DNA of 64,000 nucleotides from Clostridium sp. UBA4108. Its GTDB lineage: Bacteria; Bacillota; Clostridia; Clostridiales; Clostridiaceae. Under the pieces are notes generated by a model. That model was given only the letters and a program-made list of their open reading frames with translations. It did no database searches and was not told the origin of the DNA. The number at the start of each line of letters is the position of its first letter. Positions within the stretch are counted from its first letter, which is position 1. Shown here one piece after another: positions 35,933 through 44,267 of the stretch. Location: the NCBI GenBank assembly GCA_002381695.1, contig DFXM01000001.1:124001-188000 (forward strand). Direction: 5' to 3'. The position numbers and the translations under genes are program-made.

Positions 35933-37156
35933 TTACATTTTATTTATAGGACTAATTAAATAGTCATCATTATAGTTTATAGAGGGATTGATTATGCTAT
36001 ATGCTTGGGTAGATTTAAGATCTAAGGCTAAAGATTCATTAAGTTCTTTTGGGAATTTTGTATATATAGGAATGTTACTATTAGCTTTCATAGATTTTAG
36101 TATTTTTATTCCAGTAGAATTAAAGCCAAGAACTCGTGCATAAGAACAGGGCGACTTTCTTAATTCTAAAGTATTATAATTATGAAATCCCACAAAGTAT
36201 TGACACAATATTCTACTTATACGAGTATAGGTATATCGTTTACTTTTAGTTGCAGCTATCACATCGTCATAGTTTGAATAAAGAAATAAATTTTTCCTAA
36301 TTTTATTATAAAGTCCTTCGTTTGCATCAGGAATATTGCTTAAACTATCTGATGAAGAAATAGAATTTAAATATTTTATATAAGGAAACATCATATAATC
36401 AAAAGTAAAGTTATAGTTTTTACTTCTTAGTTCATTTAGAATTGTAAAGACACCTTCTGGCACATGATTAGTTAAATCTTTTAAGGTGACAGAAGCTTTT
36501 AAAAAATTCCTTATAGCTGTAGCACTAGAAAATACATTATTTAAAGAATTGCTATTATAAGATGCGCCTTCACGTTTTATGGTATAGGGTACTATAGAGC
36601 TATTTAGCTTAGTTAAGCTTTTAATATACTCCATACCTAATATATTATTAGAAGAACTAAGGATGTGATCTATGTGATTAGTTGTACTTAAATTATTAAG
36701 ATTTAAATAATCTAAGAGAGCTAAGGAACGAGCTTTAGGAAAAGGAATGCCAAGATCTAAGAAGCTTTTTAGTTCATTTTTAAATTCTAATGGTTCTTCA
36801 ATTAATACTTTTGAAATAGTTAATAATGTGGAAATGTCTCCTAGTTCACTTCCAAAGCAGATAGAATCCACGACCCCAAGGTTATGTAGAAGGCTTATTG
36901 CACCAAAAGAAAAAAATTCTGCAGAAGATAGACTGTATATAACAGGAAGTTCTAATACTAAATCAACACCACTATTAAGAGCCATGGAGGTTTTGTTCCA
37001 CTTATCTATAACAGATGGAATTCCACGTTGATTAAAGTTACCACTCATTATTGCAATTAGGCCATCACAATTAGTAAGTTCCTTAGTTTTATTAATATGG
37101 TAAGTATGACCATTGTGTAATGGGTTATATTCAACCACAATACCAGAAATTTTCAT
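35933..37156 (-). CDS. tmcAL: tRNA(Met) cytidine acetate ligase TmcAL
   Basis: Forms N4-acetylcytidine at the wobble base of elongator tRNA-Met from acetate and ATP. The 407-aa protein (formerly YlbM, DUF795) starts MKISGIVVEYNPLHNGHTYHI, with the HNGH nucleotidyltransferase motif at residues 15-18, and has MSGNFNQRGIPSVIDKW near 38. GGAGTGAT lies before the ATG on the - strand. Its dependence on acetate fits with pta-ackA next door, transcribed divergently. Confidence 0.94.
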   Translation of the reverse strand: MKISGIVVEYNPLHNGHTYHINKTKELTNCDGLIAIMSGNFNQRGIPSVIDKWNKTSMALNSGVDLVLELPVIYSLSSAEFFSFGAISLLHNLGVVDSICFGSELGDISTLLTISKVLIEEPLEFKNELKSFLDLGIPFPKARSLALLDYLNLNNLSTTNHIDHILSSSNNILGMEYIKSLTKLNSSIVPYTIKREGASYNSNSLNNVFSSATAIRNFLKASVTLKDLTNHVPEGVFTILNELRSKNYNFTFDYMMFPYIKYLNSISSSDSLSNIPDANEGLYNKIRKNLFLYSNYDDVIAATKSKRYTYTRISRILCQYFVGFHNYNTLELRKSPCSYARVLGFNSTGIKILKSMKANSNIPIYTKFPKELNESLALDLKSTQAYSIINPSINYNDDYLISPINKM

Positions 37157-37321
37157 AAAATCACTCCATCATTTAATATATTAACTTTAATTCAGAGAAA
37201 ATAATCCTAAAAAGAATTTTCATACTAGAATTATATCAAATAATATATTTTATTAGTACATTAATTAATAAAATAAGAATAAACCTAAATGTAAAATACA
37301 TAAGAAATTCACTGATAGAGG

Positions 37322-37351
37322 TTGAAAAATATAGGTAAAAAGGGGTATAGT
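37322..37351 (+). promoter_or_regulatory. Putative pta promoter
   Basis: TTGAAA (37322-37327), 18 bases, then TATAGT (37346-37351), about 45 bases before the pta start. The divergent gap 37157-37396 otherwise shows only A+T-rich sequence. Confidence 0.4.
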
Positions 37352-37396
37352 AAATAGGGGATATTTAGTAGTTTTTACTGAAAGGAGTAATACAAT

Positions 37397-38401
37397 ATGA
37401 GTTTTACAGAAAAAGTATGGAAATTAGCTCAAGGAGAGCTAAAAAAGATTGTTCTTCCAGAGGGGGAAGAGGAGAGGAATATAAAAGCTGCAGAGATAAT
37501 TCATAAGAACAAGCTTGCAGAAGTTATTTTAATAGGAAGTTTACAAGGAATTAAAGAAAATGCCACAAAATTTGGTGTAAATATTGAGGGTATAGAAATA
37601 ATTGATCCAGCAACTTCACTAAAAACAGAGGAATATGCTAAAGGTTTTTATGAACTAAGAAAAAGCAAAGGTATCACAGAAGAAAAAGCATTAGCTACAG
37701 TGAAAGATCCATTATATTTTGGAACAATGATGGTTAAATTAGATCATGCAGACGGATTGGTATCGGGAGCTATACACAGTACTGGAGACTTATTACGTCC
37801 AGGACTTCAAATAATTAAAACGGCACCAGGAACAAAGGTTGTATCTAGTTTCTTTGTAATGGAAGTACCAAATAGTCCTTATGGAGACAATGGGGTCTTA
37901 TTATTTGGGGATTGTGCAGTTAACCCAAATCCAACTGCAGAAGAACTTTCATCAATAGCAATAAGTACTGCTGAAAATGCAAAGGTACTATGTGGAATGG
38001 AACCAAAGGTTGCAATGCTTTCTTTCTCTACAATGGGAAGTGCTAAGCATGAAAATGTAGATAAGGTAGTTAAAGCAGCTGAAATAGCTAAGAATGAAAG
38101 ACCAGACCTTCAAATTGATGGAGAATTACAGTTAGATGCAGCCATAGTAGATAAAGTTGCTAGTTTAAAAGCACCAAACAGTAAGGTGGCAGGTCAAGCT
38201 AATGTGTTAATATTTCCAGACTTACAGGCGGGAAATATTGGATATAAATTAGTTCAAAGATTTGCAGGAGCAGAGGCCATAGGACCAGTATGTCAAGGAT
38301 TTGCAAAACCAATAAATGATTTATCTAGAGGCTGTAGTGTTGAAGATATAGTTAATGTAGTGGCGATAACTGCAGTTCAAGCTCAAAACAGCGTTAAATA
38401 G
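37397..38401 (+). CDS. pta: Phosphate acetyltransferase
   Basis: Converts acetyl-CoA and phosphate to acetyl phosphate. The 334-aa short form has VLPEGEEERNIKAA (about residue 21), GALVSGA-type GLVSGAIHSTGDLLRPGLQ near 119, and FGDCAVNPNPTAEEL near 172. AAAGGAGT precedes the ATG. With ackA it forms the acetate branch of clostridial fermentation, giving ATP. Confidence 0.97.
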   Translation: MSFTEKVWKLAQGELKKIVLPEGEEERNIKAAEIIHKNKLAEVILIGSLQGIKENATKFGVNIEGIEIIDPATSLKTEEYAKGFYELRKSKGITEEKALATVKDPLYFGTMMVKLDHADGLVSGAIHSTGDLLRPGLQIIKTAPGTKVVSSFFVMEVPNSPYGDNGVLLFGDCAVNPNPTAEELSSIAISTAENAKVLCGMEPKVAMLSFSTMGSAKHENVDKVVKAAEIAKNERPDLQIDGELQLDAAIVDKVASLKAPNSKVAGQANVLIFPDLQAGNIGYKLVQRFAGAEAIGPVCQGFAKPINDLSRGCSVEDIVNVVAITAVQAQNSVK

Positions 38402-38498
38402 TTTAAATTATCTTTAAATTACTTTAATTATTGATTTAATTATTAACATAGGTTAATCTAATATAGAATATATTTTATCACAATTAGGAGGAAAAGCT

Positions 38499-39695
38499 AT
38501 GAAAATATTAGTTATCAACTGTGGAAGTTCTTCATTAAAGTATCAATTGATAAACATGGAGAATGAAGAATCATTAGCACAAGGATTAGTTGAAAGAATA
38601 GGAATTGAGGGCTCTATACTAACTCAAAAAGTTCCAGGGAAAGATAAATACATAATACAAGAGCCAATGAATGATCATAAAGATGCAATAAAATTAGTTT
38701 TAGGTGCATTGGTAGATAAAAACCATGGAGTAATAGCTTCAATGGATGAAATATCTGCAGTAGGACACAGAGTTGTTCACGGTGGAGAGAAATATGCTAC
38801 ATCAGTAGTAATAACTGATGTAGTTATGGCTCAATTAGAAGAATGCGTAAAACTTGCACCACTTCATAATCCAGCAAATATAATAGGAATCAATGCTTGT
38901 AAGAGTTTAATGCCAACAACTCCAATGGTAGCTGTATTTGATACTGCTTTCCATCAAACAATGCCAAAAGAAGCATATATGTATGCATTACCATATGAAA
39001 TGTATACTAAGCATGGTATAAGAAAATATGGATTCCATGGAACATCTCATAGATTCGTATCTGCTGAATGTGCAAAAATGATGGGTAAAGATATAAAAGA
39101 TATTAAAATTATTACTTGTCACTTAGGAAATGGAGCTAGTTTGGCAGCTGTTAAAAATGGAGTATCTGTAGATACAAGTATGGGATTCACTCCACTTGAA
39201 GGTATAGTAATGGGAACTAGATGCGGAAATATAGATCCAGCTATAGTTACTTTCTTAATGAAGCAAGAAAATATGTCTGCTGATGAAGTTAACGACTTAA
39301 TGAACAAAAAATCAGGTGTTTTAGGATTATCAGGAGTAAGTAGTGATTTTAGAGACATTGAGAATGCTGCTAATGAAGGAAATGAAAGAGCAACACTTGC
39401 GTTAGAGGTTTATAACTATAAGGTGAGACAAATGATAGGTGCATATGCAGCATCTATGGGTGGAGTAGATGCAGTTGTATTCACAGCTGGTCTTGGAGAA
39501 AATGCAGCAGCTACAAGGGAAGAAATCTGCAAAGGCTTAGAATTCTTAGGAATAGAAGTAGATAGCGATAAAAACAATGTAAGAGGAAAAGCTGTAGAAG
39601 TAAGTAAAGATAACTCTAAAGTTAAAGTGTTTGTAATACCAACTAATGAAGAATTAGTAATTGCTAGAGACACTAAAGAATTAACTACAAAGTAG
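38499..39695 (+). CDS. ackA: Acetate kinase
   Basis: Makes ATP and acetate from acetyl phosphate and ADP. The 398-aa protein has the signatures VINCGSSSLKYQLI (residues 4-17), AVGHRVVHGG near 87, FDTAFHQTMP near 147 and HLGNGASLAA near 208. The 97-bp pta-ackA gap has no clear terminator, so they are likely one operon. AGGAGG lies before the ATG. Confidence 0.98.
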   Translation: MKILVINCGSSSLKYQLINMENEESLAQGLVERIGIEGSILTQKVPGKDKYIIQEPMNDHKDAIKLVLGALVDKNHGVIASMDEISAVGHRVVHGGEKYATSVVITDVVMAQLEECVKLAPLHNPANIIGINACKSLMPTTPMVAVFDTAFHQTMPKEAYMYALPYEMYTKHGIRKYGFHGTSHRFVSAECAKMMGKDIKDIKIITCHLGNGASLAAVKNGVSVDTSMGFTPLEGIVMGTRCGNIDPAIVTFLMKQENMSADEVNDLMNKKSGVLGLSGVSSDFRDIENAANEGNERATLALEVYNYKVRQMIGAYAASMGGVDAVVFTAGLGENAAATREEICKGLEFLGIEVDSDKNNVRGKAVEVSKDNSKVKVFVIPTNEELVIARDTKELTTK

Positions 39696-39776
39696 TATAA
39701 TTTATCACATTATTATTTATATAAACTATAAACTGCTCCAGCGACCCATATAAATAATATCTATAATAAATTAAAC

Positions 39777-39805
39777 TTGACTTTTATGGATATACTTTAT
39801 ATAAT
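39777..39805 (+). promoter_or_regulatory. Sigma-A promoter of yceD-rpmF
   Basis: TTGACT (39777-39782), exactly 17 bases, then a perfect TATAAT (39800-39805). It implies a leader of about 140 nt before yceD. Confidence 0.75.
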
Positions 39806-39851
39806 AATTTGTGTTTGAATATAGTACATCAAATCAACTTAAGGAGGGACG

Positions 39852-39914
39852 TTGGAGCTTTGCTCAAGCTATGCATATTTTGCATTATATACAAAAAAAG
39901 TAATTTTTGTATGA
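39852..39914 (+). CDS. Possible 20-aa leader peptide upstream of yceD
   Basis: AAGGAGGG (39841-39848) is followed by a TTG and 20 sense codons ending in TGA, beginning MELCSSYAYFALY. It lies within the leader of the yceD-rpmF transcript. The leader also holds small hairpins (for example 39886-39914 and 39916-39937). yceD itself lacks a strong ribosome site, so coupling or attenuation is conceivable. This is tentative. Confidence 0.35.
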   Translation: MELCSSYAYFALYTKKVIFV

Positions 39915-39950
39915 GAAAGGACATGATTATGTTCTTTTAGAGCGTTTACC

Positions 39951-40442
39951 ATGATTATAGATATTTCTGATTTAAAAACGAAAAAATTTACCAAGAAAAA
40001 TATCAATATAGAGATTGAAAAAGATAATTTTTATGATGGTAGTGAAACAATAACCTTATCTAAACCTATTAAGTTTGATGGAATTTTACGTCGTAGAGAC
40101 GATATATTCGAACTTATTGGAGAAGTAACTACCCAGGTAGTTTTAAATTGTTCCAGATGTTTAGAATCTTTTGTTAAGGATTTAAATATACACATTGAAG
40201 AGCAGTTATCTACCAATGATGAGGATGAAATTATCTCAATAAATAAGGATAATATAGATATTTATGAAATTATTGAAAACAGCATCATCATCGAATTGCC
40301 AATAAAAAGGCTTTGTAATGAAGAATGTAAAGGCTTATGCCAGTATTGTGGAAAAGATTTAAATTATGGACAATGTTCTTGTAATGATTTTGATGTAGAC
40401 CCTAGACTGGAAAAGCTAAAAAATTTGTTTTCTAACTCATAA
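39951..40442 (+). CDS. yceD: YceD family protein (DUF177)
   Basis: A 163-aa DUF177 protein, nearly always encoded beside rpmF and linked in plants and bacteria to 23S rRNA accumulation or 50S assembly. It has the central CSRCLESF and a C-terminal cysteine cluster (CNEECKGLCQYCGKDLNYGQCSC pattern, about residues 123-145) likely to bind zinc. The ATG at 39951 has only a poor Shine-Dalgarno sequence. rpmF follows after 12 bases. Confidence 0.9.
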   Translation: MIIDISDLKTKKFTKKNINIEIEKDNFYDGSETITLSKPIKFDGILRRRDDIFELIGEVTTQVVLNCSRCLESFVKDLNIHIEEQLSTNDEDEIISINKDNIDIYEIIENSIIIELPIKRLCNEECKGLCQYCGKDLNYGQCSCNDFDVDPRLEKLKNLFSNS

Positions 40443-40454
40443 GGAGGTGTAATA

Positions 40455-40637
40455 ATGGGAAATCCTGCTAGAAAATTTTCAAAAGCAAGAAGAGACTCAA
40501 GAAGAGCTCAAACATTCAAACTTGGGTTACCAGGAATAGTTGAATGCCCTCAGTGCCATGAAATGAAACTTGCTCATAGAGTTTGCAAAAACTGTGGTTA
40601 CTACAAAAATAGAGAAGTTGTTTCAACTGAGAAATAA
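40455..40637 (+). CDS. rpmF: 50S ribosomal protein L32
   Basis: A 60-aa basic protein with an MGNPARKFSKARRDSRRA start and four zinc-binding cysteines in CPQCHE and CKNCGYY. AAGGAGGTG precedes the ATG. It is co-transcribed with yceD and ends at a terminator. Confidence 0.97.
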   Translation: MGNPARKFSKARRDSRRAQTFKLGLPGIVECPQCHEMKLAHRVCKNCGYYKNREVVSTEK

Positions 40638-40638
40638 T

Positions 40639-40665
40639 AAAGAAAGTCGTTAGACTTTCTTTTTA
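40639..40665 (+). terminator. Terminator after rpmF
   Basis: AAAGAAAGTC (40639-40648) pairs with GACTTTCTTT (40653-40662), ending in a T run. Confidence 0.85.
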
Positions 40666-40824
40666 TTTTTGTGGAATTATATATAGTAAATATATTATAA
40701 TGTATTTAATTACAGAAAAGTAGTTTTACAAAATTTAAATTATACTTATAAGTTAATAAACTAGCTTAATTGTAAAATATATAATTATTAGACTAAAACA
40801 CAGTAGAAAAGTGAGAGGTAACAT

Positions 40825-41826
40825 ATGAAAGTTGTAGTTGATGGAATGGGTGGAGATAATTCACCACAGGCTATAGTAGAGGGTTGTATATTAGCCCAGA
40901 AAGAATATAATATAGATATAGTTATTACTGGTCCGGAAGATGTTATAACTCAAGAATTAAGCAAATATGAATATAATAAAGGGAAAATTACAATAGTTAA
41001 TGCCACTGAGGTTATAACTTTAAATGAATCTCCAGTTAAAGCATTAAAATCTAAAAAAAATTCCTCACTAGTAAAGGCTTTAAATTTAGTTAAGGATGGG
41101 GAGGTAGATGCAATTATATCTGCAGGAAGTACAGGAGCATTTTTAGCCGGATGTACACTTATAGTAAAGAGAATAAAAGGTATAGATAGACCGGCATTGG
41201 CCCCTGTAATGCCAGGTAAAAATGGTCCTTTTATGATAATTGATGTAGGGGCTAATGCAGATTGTAAACCTCATTATTTGACTCAATTTGCCAATATGGG
41301 AAAAGTATATTTTGAAAATGTTTTGGGAATACCAAACCCATCAGTAGGCCTTATCAATATAGGAGCAGAAGAGGAAAAGGGAAATGAGTTAACAAAAGAA
41401 GCTCATAAACTCTTAAAAGAGGAGCCAATAAATTTTATTGGAAATATAGAACCTAGAGACATACCTAAAGGAGAAGTGAATGTACTTGTTTGTGATGGGT
41501 TTGTTGGAAATACTGTGCTAAAGATGTATGAAGGTGTTGCAGCTACTATTTTTAGTGAATTAAAGGAAGAAATAATGGGATCTACGAGGTCAAAACTTGG
41601 AGGGGTTCTATTAAAGCCAGTATTTACTAGATTTAAAAAACATTATGATTATAAGGAGTACGGTGGAGCAGCATTTTTAGGAGTGAATGGGATATGTATT
41701 AAAGCACATGGTAGTTCAGATGCTAAGGCCTTAAAGAATGCTATAAAGCAAGCAAAAATATCTTATGATAATGAAGTACTGAAAAAAATGAAAAATGTAT
41801 TTGAAAAAGAAAATATTTATGAATAA
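40825..41826 (+). CDS. plsX: Phosphate acyltransferase PlsX
   Basis: Forms acyl-phosphate from acyl-ACP for phospholipid synthesis. The 333-aa protein starts MKVVVDGMGGDNSPQAIVEG. It has SAGSTGAFLAG near 92, IDVGANADCKP near 139 and CDGFVGNTVLKM near 224. FapR, fabD and fabG found next to plsX in Bacillus are absent; acpP follows after 127 bases. Confidence 0.97.
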   Translation: MKVVVDGMGGDNSPQAIVEGCILAQKEYNIDIVITGPEDVITQELSKYEYNKGKITIVNATEVITLNESPVKALKSKKNSSLVKALNLVKDGEVDAIISAGSTGAFLAGCTLIVKRIKGIDRPALAPVMPGKNGPFMIIDVGANADCKPHYLTQFANMGKVYFENVLGIPNPSVGLINIGAEEEKGNELTKEAHKLLKEEPINFIGNIEPRDIPKGEVNVLVCDGFVGNTVLKMYEGVAATIFSELKEEIMGSTRSKLGGVLLKPVFTRFKKHYDYKEYGGAAFLGVNGICIKAHGSSDAKALKNAIKQAKISYDNEVLKKMKNVFEKENIYE

Positions 41827-41883
41827 AGTGAATAAAAATGAATAAGTGCAGTATATTATAATAAAGTATTATTAAAAATATAG

Positions 41884-41912
41884 TTGATAAATTTACAATA
41901 TGCTATTATATT
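41884..41912 (+). promoter_or_regulatory. Putative acpP promoter
   Basis: TTGATA (41884-41889), 17 bases, TATATT (41907-41912). This would let acpP be expressed apart from plsX. Confidence 0.4.
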
Positions 41913-41953
41913 AATAGAGTATTAAATGTTTATTTTTAGGAGGATGAATAAAA

Positions 41954-42184
41954 ATGTTTGAAAAAATAAGACAAAAAATAGCTGAACAATTAAGTATTGA
42001 TGAAGATGAGATAACTATGGAATCGTGTTTTGTAGATGATTTAGGGGCAGATTCACTAGATATAGTTGAGCTGATTATGGCTTTAGAAGAAGAATTTGAT
42101 ATGGAAATACCAGATGAAGATGCTGAAAAGATATCTACTGTAGGAGATGTAGTGGAATACATAAAAGCAAGAGTAGAAGATTAG
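41954..42184 (+). CDS. acpP: Acyl carrier protein
   Basis: A 76-aa acidic carrier protein for fatty acid synthesis. The phosphopantetheine serine lies in DDLGADSLDIVELIMALEEEF, at about residue 36. AGGAGG precedes the ATG. The clear terminator after it separates it from rnc. Confidence 0.98.
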   Translation: MFEKIRQKIAEQLSIDEDEITMESCFVDDLGADSLDIVELIMALEEEFDMEIPDEDAEKISTVGDVVEYIKARVED

Positions 42185-42185
42185 T

Positions 42186-42220
42186 AATAGGTTCCGTATA
42201 AAATGCGGAACCTTATTTTT
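42186..42220 (+). terminator. Terminator after acpP
   Basis: AGGTTCCG (42189-42196) pairs with CGGAACCT (42206-42213), then TATTTTT. Confidence 0.85.
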
Positions 42221-42317
42221 AGGTTTATTCTTGAATTTATTATATAAATAAGTATTAAGCTAAAGATAAAAATATAAGAATAAATTGAAGAATAAGCTTC
42301 TGAAGAGGAGTACAAAG

Positions 42318-43016
42318 ATGAGAATATTAAAAAACACTTTAGAAATTAAGAAAAACTTAAATGTTGAAATAAATAACTTAGAATTGTTACAAATAGCTAT
42401 AACTCACAGCTCATATGCCAATGAGAGAAATATTAGATTTAATGAGAGATTAGAGTTTCTTGGGGATACTGTGTTGGAACTAGTTATATCTGAATATCTA
42501 TTTTCAAATAATAAGAATGAGAGTGAAGGATATTTAACCAAAATAAGGGCTTTGATTGTATGTGAGAATTCATTATTTGAAGTAGCTAAAAAATGGAATT
42601 TAGGGAAATATATATATATGAGTAAAGGAGAAGAATTAACAGGAGGTAGGACTAGAGTTTCTATTTTGGCTGATGCGGTAGAAGCTATAATCGCAGCAAT
42701 CTACCTGGATAGAGGAATTGAAGTTATAAGAGAATTTATATTAAGTAATTTTGAATTCATAATAAAAAAAGCTATAGATAATAAAATTATTTTAGATTAT
42801 AAAACTAAATTACAGGAAATACTTCAAAAAGATGGAGAGGTAAATATTTGCTATAACCTTCTTAAATTTGAAGGGCCACCTCATAGAAGAGAATTTTATG
42901 TTGAGATATTAATAAATGGAAAATCCATGGGTAGTGGAGTAGGCTATAGCAAGAAAGATGCAGAACAAAAGGCAGCGAAAGAAGTTTTGATTAGCAGAGG
43001 TGATATTATTGAATAA
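42318..43016 (+). CDS. rnc: Ribonuclease III
   Basis: Cleaves double-stranded RNA in rRNA processing and mRNA decay. The 232-aa protein has the nuclease signature NERLEFLGDTVLELVIS near residue 43, a second acidic site in DAVEAIIAAIYLD near 117, and a C-terminal double-stranded RNA-binding domain ending SKKDAEQKAAKEVL. The ATG at 42318 follows GAGGAGT; a TTG at 42285 is less likely. Confidence 0.96.
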   Translation: MRILKNTLEIKKNLNVEINNLELLQIAITHSSYANERNIRFNERLEFLGDTVLELVISEYLFSNNKNESEGYLTKIRALIVCENSLFEVAKKWNLGKYIYMSKGEELTGGRTRVSILADAVEAIIAAIYLDRGIEVIREFILSNFEFIIKKAIDNKIILDYKTKLQEILQKDGEVNICYNLLKFEGPPHRREFYVEILINGKSMGSGVGYSKKDAEQKAAKEVLISRGDIIE

Positions 43017-44073
43017 AAATCATTATATAATACCGATTTTTGTACCTCACGAAGGATGTCCTCACACCTGCGTATTTTGTAATCAAGATAGTATTACAGG
43101 AAGTTGCTTTAAAATAGATGGAGAGTTTGTAAGAACTACCATAGAAGAATACTTGAAGACTATGGACGGAAATAATTCAGTAATTGAGGTATCCTTTTTT
43201 GGAGGAACATTTACTGCCATTAATATGAATAAGCAAAAAGAACTATTAAAAATAGCTAAAGAATATAAGGATTGTGGGAGAATAAATCATATAAGATTAT
43301 CTACTAGACCTGATTATATTGATGAAGAAATATTAACAAATTTAAAAAAGTATGGAGTAGATATAATAGAACTTGGAGTTCAATCCTTAGATGATGAAGT
43401 GTTAATTAAATCTGGTAGAGGTCATAGCGTAGAGGATGTCAGAATGGCATCGGAGTTAATTAAAGAATTTGAGTTTACATTGGGACATCAGATAATGCTT
43501 GGCCTCCCAGGAGATAATTTTCAAAAAGATATAGATACCACAAAAAAAATAATAGTTATGAAACCTAGCATTTGTCGAATATATCCCTCGCTAGTAATAA
43601 AAAATACACCTATGGAAAAGTTACTTAATAATGGTGAATATAAACCTTATACTTTACATGATGCAGTAGACATATCTAAAAAGATTTATGCTATGCTAGA
43701 GAGTAATGATATCAAGGTAATTAGAATAGGTCTTCAACCAACTGAAGAGATAAGCTATGATGGAGATATAATTGATGGGCCTTTTCACCCTTCTTTTAGA
43801 GAGCTTGTAGAGAGTAGTATTTTTTCAGATATGATTACTAAATACTACTTATGTGGTAATCATATGAATAAGATAATATTAGTTAATCCTAAAGACATAT
43901 CTAAGTTATATGCAAATAAGAAATATTATTTTAATAATATGCTAGATAAATTAAAATGTAATTCCATGAAGGTAGTTCAAAGTGAAGATATTCCAAGAGG
44001 ATCCTTAGGATTTTATGACAATGTAGAGAAAAAGGTAATTTCGCAAAAAAAATATATGAAAGAAAATTTCTAG
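43009..44073 (+). CDS. Radical SAM protein, Elp3-like family
   Basis: A 354-aa radical SAM enzyme often found between rnc and smc in clostridia. The cluster-binding CX3CX2C lies in HEGCPHTCVFCNQ (about residues 16-24), followed by VSFFGGTFTAI (about 60). ELGVQSLDDEVL and LGHQIMLGLPGD are typical of the Elp3/HemN-like branch. No HAT domain is present at the C-terminus. The substrate is unknown. TTG at 43009 follows GAGGTGAT and overlaps the rnc stop; a GTG at 43000 is the alternative. Confidence 0.85.
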   Translation: MNKNHYIIPIFVPHEGCPHTCVFCNQDSITGSCFKIDGEFVRTTIEEYLKTMDGNNSVIEVSFFGGTFTAINMNKQKELLKIAKEYKDCGRINHIRLSTRPDYIDEEILTNLKKYGVDIIELGVQSLDDEVLIKSGRGHSVEDVRMASELIKEFEFTLGHQIMLGLPGDNFQKDIDTTKKIIVMKPSICRIYPSLVIKNTPMEKLLNNGEYKPYTLHDAVDISKKIYAMLESNDIKVIRIGLQPTEEISYDGDIIDGPFHPSFRELVESSIFSDMITKYYLCGNHMNKIILVNPKDISKLYANKKYYFNNMLDKLKCNSMKVVQSEDIPRGSLGFYDNVEKKVISQKKYMKENF

Positions 44074-44142
44074 TAAATAAAATTTGAAATTTTAAAGTAA
44101 ATACTATAAACTATGTATAACAAAATATCTAGAGGTGATTTT

Positions 44143-44247
44143 ATGAGAATGAACAAGAAAAAAAGAGAGAAGATAAGTAAGATAATAATATTATTAATGT
44201 GTGGAGTTTTTGTTCTAGGCATAGTAATTCCACTAATTTTGTCTTAA
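44143..44247 (+). CDS. 34-aa small membrane protein
   Basis: AGAGGTGATTTT precedes an ATG and 34 codons. The peptide has a strongly basic start (MRMNKKKREK) and then a single hydrophobic helix with LLMCGVFVLGIVIP. The layout is like the Prli42/DUF4044 type of single-pass Firmicute peptides, but I cannot confirm the family. It lies between the radical SAM gene and smc. smc starts 20 bases later, so they may be co-transcribed. Confidence 0.6.
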   Translation: MRMNKKKREKISKIIILLMCGVFVLGIVIPLILS

Positions 44248-44267
44248 GAATTTAGGAGAGTGAATAA

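Noticed and set aside
40666..40824. FapR operator before plsX
   Set aside because: Some short inverted motifs occur, but none matches the FapR consensus well enough, and no fapR gene is present.
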